DNA of 64,000 nt from Mycobacterium rhizamassiliense (GCF_900157375.1 NZ_LT721901.1:2838315-2902314); one strand, 5' to 3'; positions 43,720 to 53,270 are shown, counted from the first letter of the stretch. The notes: generated by a model not told the origin, from the letters alone. Program-made: numbers and translations.

Positions 43720-44385
43720 CTACGTGCGCCGGGTGCGCGAACGCGAGGTCTTGGCGGTGCGTCGGCCACCGATCGTGTCGAGGCGAGCGAGGATGTCGAA
43801 GGCCTCCTCGAAGGACCGCTCGAGGTCGTCGGCCCGGCCGGAGGACCACTGGTCCAATGCCGCGATGAGCGCGTTGCGCACGGCCCCTGCCACGATGATC
43901 GGACGCAGGTCCGTCGCAGAATCAACGCCGAGCCGCTCGGCGTTGGTCCGCACGAACCGCTCGGTGAGCTCGGCGTCGCCGTTCATCGTGTCGACGAGAT
44001 CGGGACTGTCTCGGACTAGCACCTTGAGCTGCTCGATCAGGGCGAGATCGACCTCGTCGCCACCGAGAACACCGATGGCGGCCGCTCGCCAGGAGGTGAG
44101 GAGGTTCTCGTTTGCGGGGCGCTGGTCCACCGCGTCGCACAGGACGATGAGGCTGCGGCGCGGGACGGCAAGGAGCACATCGCGTTTCGCGGCGAAGTAG
44201 CGGAAGAACGTCCGTGCGGAGATGTTGCATGCCCGGGCGATGTCGTCGGTCGTGACGTTGTCGTAGCCCTGTTCAGCGAACAGCCGAAGCGCGACCTGCT
44301 CGATCTCGCCCGCGACGAGGCGACGGCGACGATCCCAGACACCTTCCCCGATGGGCGCGGCCGAAGCGGCGGGCTTAGTCATCAC
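43720..44385 (-). CDS. TetR-family transcriptional regulator
   Basis: A 221-residue TetR regulator: EIEQVALRLFAEQGYDNVTTDDIARACNISARTFFRYFAAKRDVLLAVPRRS (about 26-80) is a full helix-turn-helix, followed by a helical domain and a basic tail (SRSRTRRT). It converges with the hydratase gene and is divergent from the PKD hydrolase gene. The 113-base gap has an imperfect inverted repeat (TGCAC ... GTGCA, about 44387-44421) that could be its operator. It is also a candidate regulator of the nearby AACTA-N6-TAGTT sites. Confidence 0.9.
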   Translation of the reverse strand: MMTKPAASAAPIGEGVWDRRRRLVAGEIEQVALRLFAEQGYDNVTTDDIARACNISARTFFRYFAAKRDVLLAVPRRSLIVLCDAVDQRPANENLLTSWRAAAIGVLGGDEVDLALIEQLKVLVRDSPDLVDTMNGDAELTERFVRTNAERLGVDSATDLRPIIVAGAVRNALIAALDQWSSGRADDLERSFEEAFDILARLDTIGGRRTAKTSRSRTRRT

Positions 44386-44498
44386 TGCACGACTCTAGAC
44401 AGAGCATGGCAGAGAGTGCAAAAGTTGGCAGACACCCGCAATGTTTCGCGTTCAGCGGGCAACGACGTCGCGGGCGACACGACTGTGGGGAGACATCA

Positions 44499-46619
44499 AT
44501 GGCCGAGACTGGTCAGCGTTCGAAGGTCGGGAACGGCACGATTGAGGTTGCGGGTTACGTGTCGACGGACGGGTTCTTCGGAACGCCGTACGTGGACGTC
44601 GACGAAGAGCGATCGGAACCGATCGCGCACCGCTACGTCCACGGTGGGTTCGCGGACACCGCTACTCGCTGGGCGTTCTGGTTCCCCACCAATGGGCAGT
44701 ACCGCGGGCGGATCCTCCAGCCGCTCGAGGGCGCTCACGGCGGCCACGAGAACGCCTTCGGCAACGACCTCATGGCAAACTTCCTTGGCGGGCTGCGGAT
44801 GTGCGCCCGCCTCGGCGGCTGCATGGTGGAGTCCAACCAGGGCCACATCGGTGACGACCTCGACCCCCGAGGGGGCGACGACCCGACGCTCTACGGGCAC
44901 CGCGCCAGCGCCGAGACAGCCCGACTGGCCAAGTTCGTCGGCGCGCAGGTCTACGGCGAGGAGCCGCACCACGCCTATGTCTGGGGCGGTTCGGGCGGAG
45001 GACGGCGGTCGCCGCTGTGCCTCGAGAACGCGCCCGACGCATGGGACGGCGCGCTGCCGTTCATGGGCGGGGGACCGATCGTGGAGCACGGCAACACCGA
45101 GAAGATCGAGGGCGCACAGGTGATGTCGTTCGCCACGATGTTCAACTGCCAGCGCCTGCTCGGCGAGAAGACGGATGAGATCGCCGACGCCATGGCGCCC
45201 GGCGGGCATGGCGATCCCTTCGTCGGGCTGACCACCCACCAGCGCGAGGAGCTGGCCAGCCTGTACCGGCAGGGATTCCCGCGCGGCGACGAGTACATGA
45301 TCGGCAAGCCCCTCGGTCAGATGTGGCTCTGGACCTCGATGGCCGCGTCGCTGCTCGAGCAGGACCCCAGCTACTTCGACGATTTCTGGACCAAGCCCGG
45401 CTACGTCGGCTTCGACCAGCCGGGCCTCGTCGAGCGCGACATCCTGAACACACGAGCGACCGTGACCAAGGTGCTCACGGGCGCCGACGTCCTGGCGGAT
45501 CCGCGCTTCCTCGAGCCCCGGCACCAGAACTTCCGGCTGCTGATCATGGTGTTCTCCAGCCTCGGGGCAGATCCCTCGCTGCCCATGGTGGTCGAGCTGG
45601 AGGGCCTCGGGGAGACGGGTTACCGGCTCGGCACGAGCGTCACCGTGCTCACGGGCGCTGCGGCGGGGCGGCGGCTCTACTGCGGGGCCCACGCCGACGA
45701 CGTCCTGTACTGCGACGCTGCGGGCGAGGCCAACCTGCTCCGGTTCAGCGACGTGCTGCCCGGCGACGAGGTACAGGTAGACAACCGTGACTTCCTGGCC
45801 TTCCACTACTTCGCACGGCACCACCTGATGAGCGAGCCACAGTTCGACTCCTTGCGCATCGATGATCGACCCCTGTTCCCGCAACACCCGGTGCCGCGGC
45901 AGTCGGCCCTCATGGGCGTCGGGTACTCGGGGCTCTATCGCGGCAAGCTCATCTGGGTGCACCACACCAAGGACTCGTCGCTGTGGCCGTCGCAGGGGAT
46001 CATCTACCGCGAGGCCGTGCTGCGGGCGCAGGGGCAGGAGGGCGCCAAGGAGCGGTTCCGGCTGCGCTGGGTCGAGAACGCCGAGCACACCCCCTCGATG
46101 ATGGTGCCCTCGCCGCCCAACCGGGCCAGCAACACCTGGCTGATTGACTACCTGCCGTACATCGAGCAGTCGCTCGCCGATCTGATCGCGTGGGTGGAGG
46201 ACGGCATCGAGCCCGTCGACACCGCCTTCGACTACGTCGAGAACAAGGTGATCCTGTCTCCGGACGCCGCGCAGCGTCGCGGCATCCAAGCGGTCATCGC
46301 GGTCACCGTCAACGGCAGCGACCGGGCAGAGGCGGCGGTGGGAGAGGCGGTTGAGCTGGAGCTCTCGGCGACGGTACCTCCGGGCGCCGGCACGATCGTG
46401 TCCGCCGACTGGGACTTCGACGGCACCGGCCTCTTCCCGTTCGGCCACGATGGCATCGACGGGTCGGCGACGTCCGTCAGCCTTTCCACCAAGCACGCGT
46501 TTGATCGGCCGGGCGAGTATTTCGTGACCGGCCGGGTCCACTCGCACCGAGACGGCGACACAGCCGCGAGCTCGTGCCGGATCGCCAACGTCGCGCAGGT
46601 CCGAGTCGTCGTCGCGTGA
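44499..46619 (+). CDS. Large alpha/beta-hydrolase-like (tannase/feruloyl-esterase-type) protein with PKD-like C-terminus
   Basis: A 706-residue protein; I take the ATG at 44499 after GGGGAG. The nucleophile elbow is YVWGGSGGGRRSPLCLENAP with Ser165 (compare GCSxGGR of tannases). The C-terminal 90 residues resemble a PKD/Ig-like domain (SADWDFDGTGLFPFGHD, FDRPGEYFVTGRVHSHRDGD). Hydrolases with PKD modules are normally exported, but I see no signal peptide or membrane helix at the start MAETGQRSKVGNG. It would hydrolyse an ester, thioester or lactone. It stands alone beyond the TetR gene and converges with the thioesterase gene. The family is only partly certain. Confidence 0.7.
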   Translation: MAETGQRSKVGNGTIEVAGYVSTDGFFGTPYVDVDEERSEPIAHRYVHGGFADTATRWAFWFPTNGQYRGRILQPLEGAHGGHENAFGNDLMANFLGGLRMCARLGGCMVESNQGHIGDDLDPRGGDDPTLYGHRASAETARLAKFVGAQVYGEEPHHAYVWGGSGGGRRSPLCLENAPDAWDGALPFMGGGPIVEHGNTEKIEGAQVMSFATMFNCQRLLGEKTDEIADAMAPGGHGDPFVGLTTHQREELASLYRQGFPRGDEYMIGKPLGQMWLWTSMAASLLEQDPSYFDDFWTKPGYVGFDQPGLVERDILNTRATVTKVLTGADVLADPRFLEPRHQNFRLLIMVFSSLGADPSLPMVVELEGLGETGYRLGTSVTVLTGAAAGRRLYCGAHADDVLYCDAAGEANLLRFSDVLPGDEVQVDNRDFLAFHYFARHHLMSEPQFDSLRIDDRPLFPQHPVPRQSALMGVGYSGLYRGKLIWVHHTKDSSLWPSQGIIYREAVLRAQGQEGAKERFRLRWVENAEHTPSMMVPSPPNRASNTWLIDYLPYIEQSLADLIAWVEDGIEPVDTAFDYVENKVILSPDAAQRRGIQAVIAVTVNGSDRAEAAVGEAVELELSATVPPGAGTIVSADWDFDGTGLFPFGHDGIDGSATSVSLSTKHAFDRPGEYFVTGRVHSHRDGDTAASSCRIANVAQVRVVVA

Positions 46620-46631
46620 GCGCAATCGACC

Positions 46632-47459
46632 TCAGCGGTAGGCGGTGACCCGCGCGGTGATCGCCACCTTGCCGTCGTCGCCGATGGCCTGCGCATCGCC
46701 GACGGCACTCTGACGGCCCACTCGCAATTGCGTTCCCTCATAGCGGGATTCGTCGCCGGCGAAGAAGGGGCGCAAGAAGTTCACCCGCAAAGACCCGGTC
46801 TGCAGCAGACCGCCGGAACGGTCATGGTTGATTGCGGCTGAAGCCGCGAGCTCTAGTCCGGCCGCCGCCACCCCACCGTGCACGATGTCGATGTCGTTGT
46901 TGAGATTCTGGTCGACACCCTGCGTCAGCACCACGCAGTCGGCGTTGTCGGATGCGACGGTGACGGCCATGAGGTCTGACAGCGCGGTCTGTGGCGACCG
47001 TTGCAGGGTCTCCGGTCGATACTGGGGAACGACATCGCCGGCGGGGATGAAGAACGACCGTACTGTGCCGTTGCCGATCACGGTTCCGCGGTAGGTCAGC
47101 GTGCAGACCCCCAGCGACGTCGCACCCAGCGGACCGGGCGAATGTGCGCTGGCCAGGACGGGACCGTCGAGTTCGCCGATGTCAGGACTCAAGTCCATCG
47201 ACAGCTCACTGGATACCGTCCACTGGCCAGGCAGCCTGCGGTAGTGGTTGACGATCCCGGCGGCGGCGTCGACGAGGATCGCCAAGGGCCCCACGGTGGG
47301 AGCGCCGGTATACGGATTGCGGAATCGGTGCATCTGCATCGACAACACGGCCAAGGCCTTGGGCGGGTGCGACTCGACATACTCGATACCGAAACGGACC
47401 TGTATCGAGTCGGGTGTTTCGAGATCGTGCTCGTTTACCTGCTCGTCGACACCCGTCAT
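46632..47459 (-). CDS. PaaI-type double-hotdog thioesterase
   Basis: A 275-residue protein with two hotdog halves; the second holds the PaaI/4HBT motif DIVHGGVAAAGLELAASAA. The first half (RFRNPYTGAPTVGPLAILVDAAAG) has the same layout, with Asp in place of the motif His/Gly. It should hydrolyse an acyl-CoA thioester. Its start overlaps the stop of the GntR gene by four bases (ATGA), so regulator and enzyme are co-transcribed. An acyl-CoA recycling role is inferred. Confidence 0.8.
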   Translation of the reverse strand: MTGVDEQVNEHDLETPDSIQVRFGIEYVESHPPKALAVLSMQMHRFRNPYTGAPTVGPLAILVDAAAGIVNHYRRLPGQWTVSSELSMDLSPDIGELDGPVLASAHSPGPLGATSLGVCTLTYRGTVIGNGTVRSFFIPAGDVVPQYRPETLQRSPQTALSDLMAVTVASDNADCVVLTQGVDQNLNNDIDIVHGGVAAAGLELAASAAINHDRSGGLLQTGSLRVNFLRPFFAGDESRYEGTQLRVGRQSAVGDAQAIGDDGKVAITARVTAYR

Positions 47460-48196
47460 TCGAGAAGGTCTACGACAGTGGACAATTCGGCGCCGGTGAG
47501 AACGAACTCCTCTGCCTTCTGCAGGTGGCGCTTCCAGAGCTCGCCGGCCTTCTCGGCGTCGCCGTCCTTGATCATGTCCAGCACCATGCGGTGGGTCTTC
47601 GCCGAGCGGCGTACCGCCTGTTCGGCGCGCGTACCCTTGGTGGGCTGCAGCGACCGGTTGGCCTTCTCGATGATGTGATGCAGCATGTCGCTGACGATTT
47701 GCAGGGTGCTGTTGCCGGACAACCGCGCGATCGCGGCGTGGAAGTCGGTGAGCTGATCGACGGCTTCGCTGCCGGGATTCAGCTGCGATTCGCGCTCGAC
47801 GATCTGCTCGAGTTCGGCGATCACCTTGGGATTGCGGTCCTTGGCCAACTGCTCGACCATCGGGACCTCTAGGGTCACCCGGGCGTCGTAGACGTCCTTT
47901 ACCTTGACGCCTTCGTATTCGAGGATCAAGCCGGCGTAGCGCGCGAGTGTCTCGCGCCGGGGGCGGGTGACACGGGCCCCGCCGCGCACCCCCCGCTGGA
48001 CCTGAATCAGCGACTCGGACTCGAGCACGCGGAAGGCTTCCCGCAGTGTCGGCCGGGATACGCCGAAACGCTCCATCAGTTCCGATTCCGGCGGCAACAT
48101 GGTGCCTTCGGTGATCTCGCCGCGGATGAACATCCGCCGCAGCACTGTGGCCACTCGATCGGCCATCTTCGGTTCCCGAAGACTGGTGACCTCCAT
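47456..48196 (-). CDS. GntR/FadR-family transcriptional regulator
   Basis: A 246-residue regulator. I start it at 48196, where GGAGGTCGTA precedes the ATG; an upstream in-frame start at 48232 lacks such a site. The winged helix is visible (LRRMFIRGEITEGTMLPPESELMERFGVSRPTLREAFRVLESESL, about 21-65) and an FCD domain follows (DFHAAIARLSGNSTLQIV). It resembles the GntR at 25610-26392. A palindrome at 48235-48254 lies 39 bases upstream. Its neighbours suggest control of acyl-CoA metabolism. Confidence 0.9.
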   Translation of the reverse strand: MEVTSLREPKMADRVATVLRRMFIRGEITEGTMLPPESELMERFGVSRPTLREAFRVLESESLIQVQRGVRGGARVTRPRRETLARYAGLILEYEGVKVKDVYDARVTLEVPMVEQLAKDRNPKVIAELEQIVERESQLNPGSEAVDQLTDFHAAIARLSGNSTLQIVSDMLHHIIEKANRSLQPTKGTRAEQAVRRSAKTHRMVLDMIKDGDAEKAGELWKRHLQKAEEFVLTGAELSTVVDLLE

Positions 48197-48234
48197 TACG
48201 ACCTCCGCGGCTACTGTAAATCCATCAAACAACT

Positions 48235-48254
48235 GACTATTTGGAAGATTAGTC
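48235..48254. promoter_or_regulatory. Inverted repeat upstream of the GntR gene
   Basis: GACTATT-N6-ATTAGTC has seven-base arms with one mismatch, 39 bases upstream of the GntR start and 54 bases beyond the FadE stop codon at 48308. Likely a GntR autoregulatory site. It contains ACTATTTGG, also found at 35511, but arm spacing differs from the 16-base motif. Confidence 0.4.
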
Positions 48255-48307
48255 GAATCCCCTACCTGAGCACGTGATTCGCGGCCTGCCAGTTAGCAAC
48301 GCCACCC

Positions 48308-49450
48308 TTAGTACCCCATCGCCCGTCCCATGAGGTCCTTCATGATCTCCGTGGTGCCGGCGTAGAGCCGCTGCACCCGCGAATCGCGCCAGAGCCTGGC
48401 GACTTCGTACTCGTTGATATAGCCGTATCCACCGTGCAGCTGCAGGCAGCGGTCGATGATCTCCCATTGCACTTCGGAGGTCCACCATTTCAACCCGGCG
48501 GCGTCCTGATCACTCAGAGTGCCGTCGTTGACCGACAGCACGCATTGATCGAGATAGGTCTGTGCGGCGTCGAGCTTGGTCTGCATCTCGGCCAAGAAGT
48601 GCCTGTTGACTTGGAACGTTCCGATGGGCTGCCCGAATGCGGTGCGTTCCAGCGCGTAGGCCTTGGTCAGGTCGAGCGCACGGCGCGCAGCGGGTAGTGC
48701 GTAGCAGGCCACACCCACCCGCTCGCTGGGCAGGTTGGAGACTAGGTGGTAGAAGCCGCGGTTGAGCTCTCCCACCAGGTTCTCCTTGGGCACGTGCACG
48801 TCCTCGAAGAACAGTTCGGCGGTGTCGGCGGAGTATTGGCCGATCTTGTCGAGCTTGCGGCCGCGGGTGAAACCCTCCATGCCGTCTTCGATCATCAGCA
48901 GGCTGATGCCCTTGTGCCGGGCAGACGGGTCGGTCTTGACCGCGGTCAGTACGAGCTTGGACAGCAGCCCATTGCTGATGAACGTCTTCTGGCCGTTGAC
49001 TACCCAGTGGTCACCCTCGTCTTGGGCGGTGGTCTTGATGCCGGCCAGATCGGACCCGGCCGCGGGTTCGGACATCGCGACGGAGCCGATGTACTCGCCG
49101 GCGACGAACTTGGGCAGCCAGCGCTCCTTCTGCTCGTCGGTCGTCAGATCGTTGAGGTAGGGCACCAGGATGTCGTTCTGCACGCCGAGGCCGATGCCGA
49201 CCGAGCCGGTCAGGAACATCTCCTCGGAGATGATCTGGTTGAACCGGAAGTCCTTGACGCCGAGGCCGCCGTACTTTTCGTCGAACTCCCAGCCGATCAA
49301 TCCGTGTTCGCCAGCGGCCAGCCAAGCCTCGCGGCTCACCTTGCCGTCGCGTTCCCACTTCTCCACGTTGGGCACGCATTCGCGCTCGAAGAAGCTTCTG
49401 GCGGTCGCCCGGAACTCGCCGTGGACCTCGTCGAAGATGTTGCGGCGCAT
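48308..49450 (-). CDS. Acyl-CoA dehydrogenase (FadE)
   Basis: A 380-residue FadE of full single-subunit length, closest in wording to isovaleryl/long-chain types: EFDEKYGGLGVKDFRFNQII near 55, AMSEPAAGSDLAGIKTTAQ near 125, LQLHGGYGYINEYEVARLWRD near 340 and YAGTTEIMKDLM near 365. The usual YEGT glutamate is absent (YAGT), so the base is probably the Glu in LPSERVGVA near 245, as in IVD-type enzymes. It is the last gene of a three-FadE operon (51660 to 48308), nine bases after the previous one. Confidence 0.9.
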   Translation of the reverse strand: MRRNIFDEVHGEFRATARSFFERECVPNVEKWERDGKVSREAWLAAGEHGLIGWEFDEKYGGLGVKDFRFNQIISEEMFLTGSVGIGLGVQNDILVPYLNDLTTDEQKERWLPKFVAGEYIGSVAMSEPAAGSDLAGIKTTAQDEGDHWVVNGQKTFISNGLLSKLVLTAVKTDPSARHKGISLLMIEDGMEGFTRGRKLDKIGQYSADTAELFFEDVHVPKENLVGELNRGFYHLVSNLPSERVGVACYALPAARRALDLTKAYALERTAFGQPIGTFQVNRHFLAEMQTKLDAAQTYLDQCVLSVNDGTLSDQDAAGLKWWTSEVQWEIIDRCLQLHGGYGYINEYEVARLWRDSRVQRLYAGTTEIMKDLMGRAMGY

Positions 49451-49459
49451 GTACTTCCT

Positions 49460-50458
49460 TTACTCGGCCCACGACACGACGGCGGGCAGGGCGCGGCCGG
49501 GGGTGTGGTCTTCGAAGAGGCGCTCGGCGAGGAGCGCCTCGAGCTGATCGTGTGACCCGCAGAGCGCGTCGACCTGGAATCCTCGAGTGACGTAGCGGTG
49601 CAGGTCATGCTCGGCGGTCAGCCCGATCGCGCCGCACACCTGCAGTGCGACGTCGCTGACGGCGCGGTGCGCCCGGCCCGCGGCGGCCTTGGCGCCGAGC
49701 GCCGACAGCTCGCCGCCGTTGCGCCATGACTCGTCCAGCAGCGCCCGCGCTCCTGCCAGCACCGCCGACGCGTCGGCCAGCGCGTGCCGCGGCGATTGGA
49801 ATGACCCGATCTGTGCGCCGAACTGGACGCGCACGCTGACGTGCTCGACCGCGATGCGCAGCGCCCGCTCGGCCAGTTCCACCAGTTCGGTGGCCAGCGC
49901 CCGACGGGCTGCGGTGATCGCCTGGTTCCATTCGGTGGATGCCGCGATCAGGGTGGCGTCCACCGATCCGCTCACCCGGGTCCAGTACGTCGACGCGTCG
50001 AAGGTGTCCAGGCGCCAGCCGTCGAGCCGCGATGCGTCGACCACGCCTACGGCCACAGTGCCCGTCGGTCCGGATACCGGCACCACGATTCGACCCTCGA
50101 GCGGCCCGAGCACGATGCCCGATGCTCGGCCGGCGTCGGAACCCGGCACGCAACCCGCTGCCAGATCCGGCAGCATGACGTGGTCTGCGGGACCGTCGAG
50201 CACTCCGGCCAGTTCGGCCAACATGACTCGGTCCAGGCAGTCCGTCAGGGCCAGTGATCTGCCTTGGGCGCGGAACAACAATTCGTACGCCTCGACGGGG
50301 TACTCGGCCTCGATCTCCGACCAGCCCAACTCTTTCAGCCGCCCACCGATCGCCACGTGATCACCGGCGTGCTTGCCCGCCAGTTCCTCGAAGAGGCGGA
50401 ACACCGCCTCCTCCACCATCTGCCACGACTCGTCGGCCCCGTGCCCGTTCCTCGTCAT
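49460..50458 (-). CDS. Acyl-CoA dehydrogenase, smaller subunit of a FadE pair
   Basis: A 332-residue FadE-like protein. Start placed at the ATG overlapping the preceding stop by four bases; the longer open frame is a shadow of that gene. It is short for the family and shows the reduced C-terminus typical of partner subunits (VRVQFGAQIGSFQSPRHALAD near 217, QVCGAIGLTAEHDLHRYVTR near 283). Together with 50455-51660 it should form a heteromeric dehydrogenase. Confidence 0.85.
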   Translation of the reverse strand: MTRNGHGADESWQMVEEAVFRLFEELAGKHAGDHVAIGGRLKELGWSEIEAEYPVEAYELLFRAQGRSLALTDCLDRVMLAELAGVLDGPADHVMLPDLAAGCVPGSDAGRASGIVLGPLEGRIVVPVSGPTGTVAVGVVDASRLDGWRLDTFDASTYWTRVSGSVDATLIAASTEWNQAITAARRALATELVELAERALRIAVEHVSVRVQFGAQIGSFQSPRHALADASAVLAGARALLDESWRNGGELSALGAKAAAGRAHRAVSDVALQVCGAIGLTAEHDLHRYVTRGFQVDALCGSHDQLEALLAERLFEDHTPGRALPAVVSWAE

Positions 50459-51660
50459 CGTTTCTCCTTGGGCAGCCCGAGGAGGTGATCGGCGATGATG
50501 CCCCGCTGCACTTCGGCGGTGCCGCCCATTACCGTGGCAGCCCGCGAGTACCACCACTCCGCCCGCGCGGTGTCCAGTTCCGCGCCGCCGCGGCCCGTGC
50601 CGGCGATCATGTGCTCCCGCTCGATTTCCAGGATGAGGTCGTTGACTTCCTTCTCGGCGCGGCCGAACAACAGTTTGTCGATGCTGCTATCGGCGCCGAC
50701 CGCCTCGCCTGCGGCCAGGCGACGCACGGTGGTAGCGGTGTGCGCCTGGGCGGCCGACACGTCGACGTACACCCGGGCGAAGCGCTGACGCTGCGCATCG
50801 GTGGAGCCGCTGGTCACCATGTGCTCACGCAGTCGACCCAATTCGGTGAGCACCTTGTTGAGCACCGCATAGCCGTACATGCCTCGTTCGAACTGCATGA
50901 GATGCATCGCCACGGCCCAGCCGCCGTCGACGTCGCCGACCACGCGCTCACGGTCGACGCGGACGTCGTCGAAGAACACCTCGGCCAGCTCGCGGCGTCC
51001 GCTGGCCAGCGCGATCGGGCGAATGGTGACGCCCGGTGCGTCGGCGTCGACCATGATCATCGTCAGCCCGCGATGCCGGCTCTCGGGTGTTCCGGTACGG
51101 ACCAGCGCCAACAGGCGCGTGGCGGTGGGCCCCTGGCTGGTCCAGATCTTCTGGCCGTTGATGACAAATCCCCCGGCCCCGTCGTCGACCGCGCGGGTGC
51201 GCAGGCTGGCCAGGTCGCTGCCCGACTCGGGTTCGGAGAAACTCTGACCCCACCACTCGGCGCCGCTGAGGTAACCCGGCAGATATGCCGCGGCCAGACC
51301 GGGGGCGAACTTCAGCAGAGCGGGGCCGAGCGTCTCCAGCGTCCAGTGTTGGGCGGGAATGGGCAGCATCGCGTGGCCGAGTTCCTCGTAATACACCGCA
51401 CGGTGAATCTCGTTGCCACCCAATCCACCTGCGGCCTCCGGCCAGCCGTATCGGTTCCAGCCGTCGGCGTTCAGCCTGGCCATCACCGTGGCGTCGTGCG
51501 CAAGCCCGTCCTCGGCGCTGGTGAACGCGGCCGCGCGCCACTCGTCGGCAGCGTCCAGGTCGCGCAGGTAGCTCCGGAAGTCCTCGCGGTACGCCGCGAT
51601 GCTGGATACGTGTTCGGGGTGGCGACCGCGTTGCCGGGCGCTGTCTACAGGGGCGGACAA
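50455..51660 (-). CDS. Acyl-CoA dehydrogenase, larger subunit of a FadE pair
   Basis: A 401-residue FadE: GWPEAAGGLGGNEIHRAVYYE near 74, WGQSFSEPESGSDLASLRTRAV (about 137-158), VINGQKIWTSQGPTATRLL, and the end MGGTAEVQRGIIADHLLGLPKEK. It begins the three-FadE operon. The divergent gap of 116 bases to the aldehyde dehydrogenase holds the fourth, weaker palindrome (51707-51722). Confidence 0.9.
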   Translation of the reverse strand: MSAPVDSARQRGRHPEHVSSIAAYREDFRSYLRDLDAADEWRAAAFTSAEDGLAHDATVMARLNADGWNRYGWPEAAGGLGGNEIHRAVYYEELGHAMLPIPAQHWTLETLGPALLKFAPGLAAAYLPGYLSGAEWWGQSFSEPESGSDLASLRTRAVDDGAGGFVINGQKIWTSQGPTATRLLALVRTGTPESRHRGLTMIMVDADAPGVTIRPIALASGRRELAEVFFDDVRVDRERVVGDVDGGWAVAMHLMQFERGMYGYAVLNKVLTELGRLREHMVTSGSTDAQRQRFARVYVDVSAAQAHTATTVRRLAAGEAVGADSSIDKLLFGRAEKEVNDLILEIEREHMIAGTGRGGAELDTARAEWWYSRAATVMGGTAEVQRGIIADHLLGLPKEKR

Positions 51661-51706
51661 CTGGCTGCCCTTCCGTTGGTTCTCGCGATCTCGCCAGCCG
51701 CGGCTT

Positions 51707-51722
51707 AATCCGCTAAACAGTT
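51707..51722 (-). promoter_or_regulatory. Palindromic operator candidate, copy 4 (weak)
   Basis: On the minus strand AACTGTTTAGCGGATT, 12 of 16 positions identical to the 35510 site. It is 47 bases from the FadE start and 55 from the aldehyde-dehydrogenase start, the same spacing as the better copies. A separate small palindrome, GTTAT-CT-ATAAC (51720-51731), overlaps it. Confidence 0.4.
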
Positions 51723-51776
51723 ATCTATAACAAGGTACACTAGCCCACGCCGATAATTCTGCGTGAGGGAGTGCCA

Positions 51777-53270
51777 ATGACGGCTTCACCGGTCGCCGCT
51801 GCAACTGTCCAATTCAATCCCGAGACCAGGCTGTTCATCGATGGGCGGCTGCGGGACTCGTCGACCGGCAGGACCGTCGACAACCTCAACCCGGCCAACG
51901 AGGAATTGCTCGGGTTCGCCACCGACGCCAGCGCCGCGGACATGGAGGAGGCCATCGCCGCCGCACGGCGCGCCTTCGACACCACCGACTGGTCGACCAA
52001 CCACGAGTTCCGTCAACGCTGCCTGATGCAGTTGCACGAGGCGCTGCAGGAGGACAAGGAAGACATCCGCGCCGAGCTGATCGCCGAGGTCGGCGCGACG
52101 GTGGGGATGACCTACATCGCGCAGCTGGAATGGCCGCTGGCCGATGCGATCCGCTGGCCGGCGCAACACATCTCGGAGTTCACCTGGGAGCGGATGCTCG
52201 ATCAGGACGCCAAGATGGGCGTGCCGTACAACCGCGTCGTGGTCAAGGAACCGATGGGTGTCGTCGGCGCCATCACGCCGTGGAACTTCCCGTTCGAGAT
52301 CATCAGCAACAAGGTGGGCCAGATCCTGGCCACCGGGAACACGATGGTGCTCAAGCCGGCCATCGAGACGCCGTGGAGCGCGCTGCGATGGGGCCGGATC
52401 ATCGCCGAGAAGACCGACATCCCAGCCGGCGTCGTCAACATCGTTCCGGCATCGGATAACGACATCGCCCAGGTGCTCGCCACCGACCCGCGCATTGACA
52501 TGGTGTCGTTCACCGGATCGACCGCGGTCGGCAAGCTCATCCAGCGGCTCTCGGCCGACACCATGAAGCGCAACATGCTCGAGCTCGGCGGTAAGTCGGC
52601 GTACCTGGTGCTCGACGATGCCGACTTGGACACGGCGTTGCTCGGCTGTCTCGGCGCGCTGATGCACTCCGGGCAGGGCTGCGCGCTGGCCACGCGGATG
52701 CTGGTGCCCCGGGCGCACTACGACCAGGCCGTCGAGGTCGCCTCGGCGACATTCGGCGCCCTCGCCGTCGGTGACCCGTCCGACCCCAACACCTTCTGCG
52801 GTCCGCTGGTGTCGGCCAAGCAACAGGCCCGGGTGCTGAACTACATCGAGATCGCCAAGCGCGACGGCGGCCGCGTCACCGCCGGCGGCGGCGTGCCGGA
52901 GGGGCTGGACCGCGGATTCTTCGTGGCGCCGACCGTCATCGCTGACGTCGCGCCCGACCACACGATCTTCCAGGAGGAGATCTTCGGGCCGGTGCTGTCC
53001 ATCACCCCGTACGACGGCGGTGACGACGGCGCCGTCGAGCTGGCCAACAACTCCACCTACGGTCTGGCCGGCGGAATCCATGGCTCCGACGAGCGGGCCA
53101 TGGCCGTCGCCCGCCGCATCCGAACAGGCTCGTTGATGATCAACAGCGGCATGTACTACGGTGCCGACGCCCCGTTCGGGGGCTACAAGATGAGCGGTAT
53201 CGGCAGGCAGAACGGCATCGAGGGCTTCGAGCAGCATCTACAAACCAAGACGATCGGATACCCCCTGTGA
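51777..53270 (+). CDS. Aldehyde dehydrogenase (NAD(P)-dependent)
   Basis: A 497-residue aldehyde dehydrogenase of normal length. Catalytic residues are present: Glu in MLELGGKSA (about 269) and Cys in HSGQGCALATRM (about 304). The NAD site segment is ITPWNFPFEI near 165. I start at ATG 51777, preceded by GAGGGA six bases before; GTG at 51771 is possible. It is first in the operon aldehyde dehydrogenase, CoA-transferase, VOC, SDR. It would convert an aldehyde intermediate to the acid, perhaps one made by C-C cleavage, before CoA transfer. Confidence 0.93.
   Translation: MTASPVAAATVQFNPETRLFIDGRLRDSSTGRTVDNLNPANEELLGFATDASAADMEEAIAAARRAFDTTDWSTNHEFRQRCLMQLHEALQEDKEDIRAELIAEVGATVGMTYIAQLEWPLADAIRWPAQHISEFTWERMLDQDAKMGVPYNRVVVKEPMGVVGAITPWNFPFEIISNKVGQILATGNTMVLKPAIETPWSALRWGRIIAEKTDIPAGVVNIVPASDNDIAQVLATDPRIDMVSFTGSTAVGKLIQRLSADTMKRNMLELGGKSAYLVLDDADLDTALLGCLGALMHSGQGCALATRMLVPRAHYDQAVEVASATFGALAVGDPSDPNTFCGPLVSAKQQARVLNYIEIAKRDGGRVTAGGGVPEGLDRGFFVAPTVIADVAPDHTIFQEEIFGPVLSITPYDGGDDGAVELANNSTYGLAGGIHGSDERAMAVARRIRTGSLMINSGMYYGADAPFGGYKMSGIGRQNGIEGFEQHLQTKTIGYPL

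Noticed and set aside
44496..46625. A 709-residue minus-strand open frame opposite the PKD hydrolase gene
   Set aside because: It lies entirely opposite a gene with clear motifs, its composition is Arg/Val/Asp-rich as in antisense frames of GC-rich genes, and it has no recognisable domain.
51786..53237. A 483-residue minus-strand open frame opposite the aldehyde dehydrogenase
   Set aside because: Antisense shadow of a gene with complete catalytic residues; no domain of its own.
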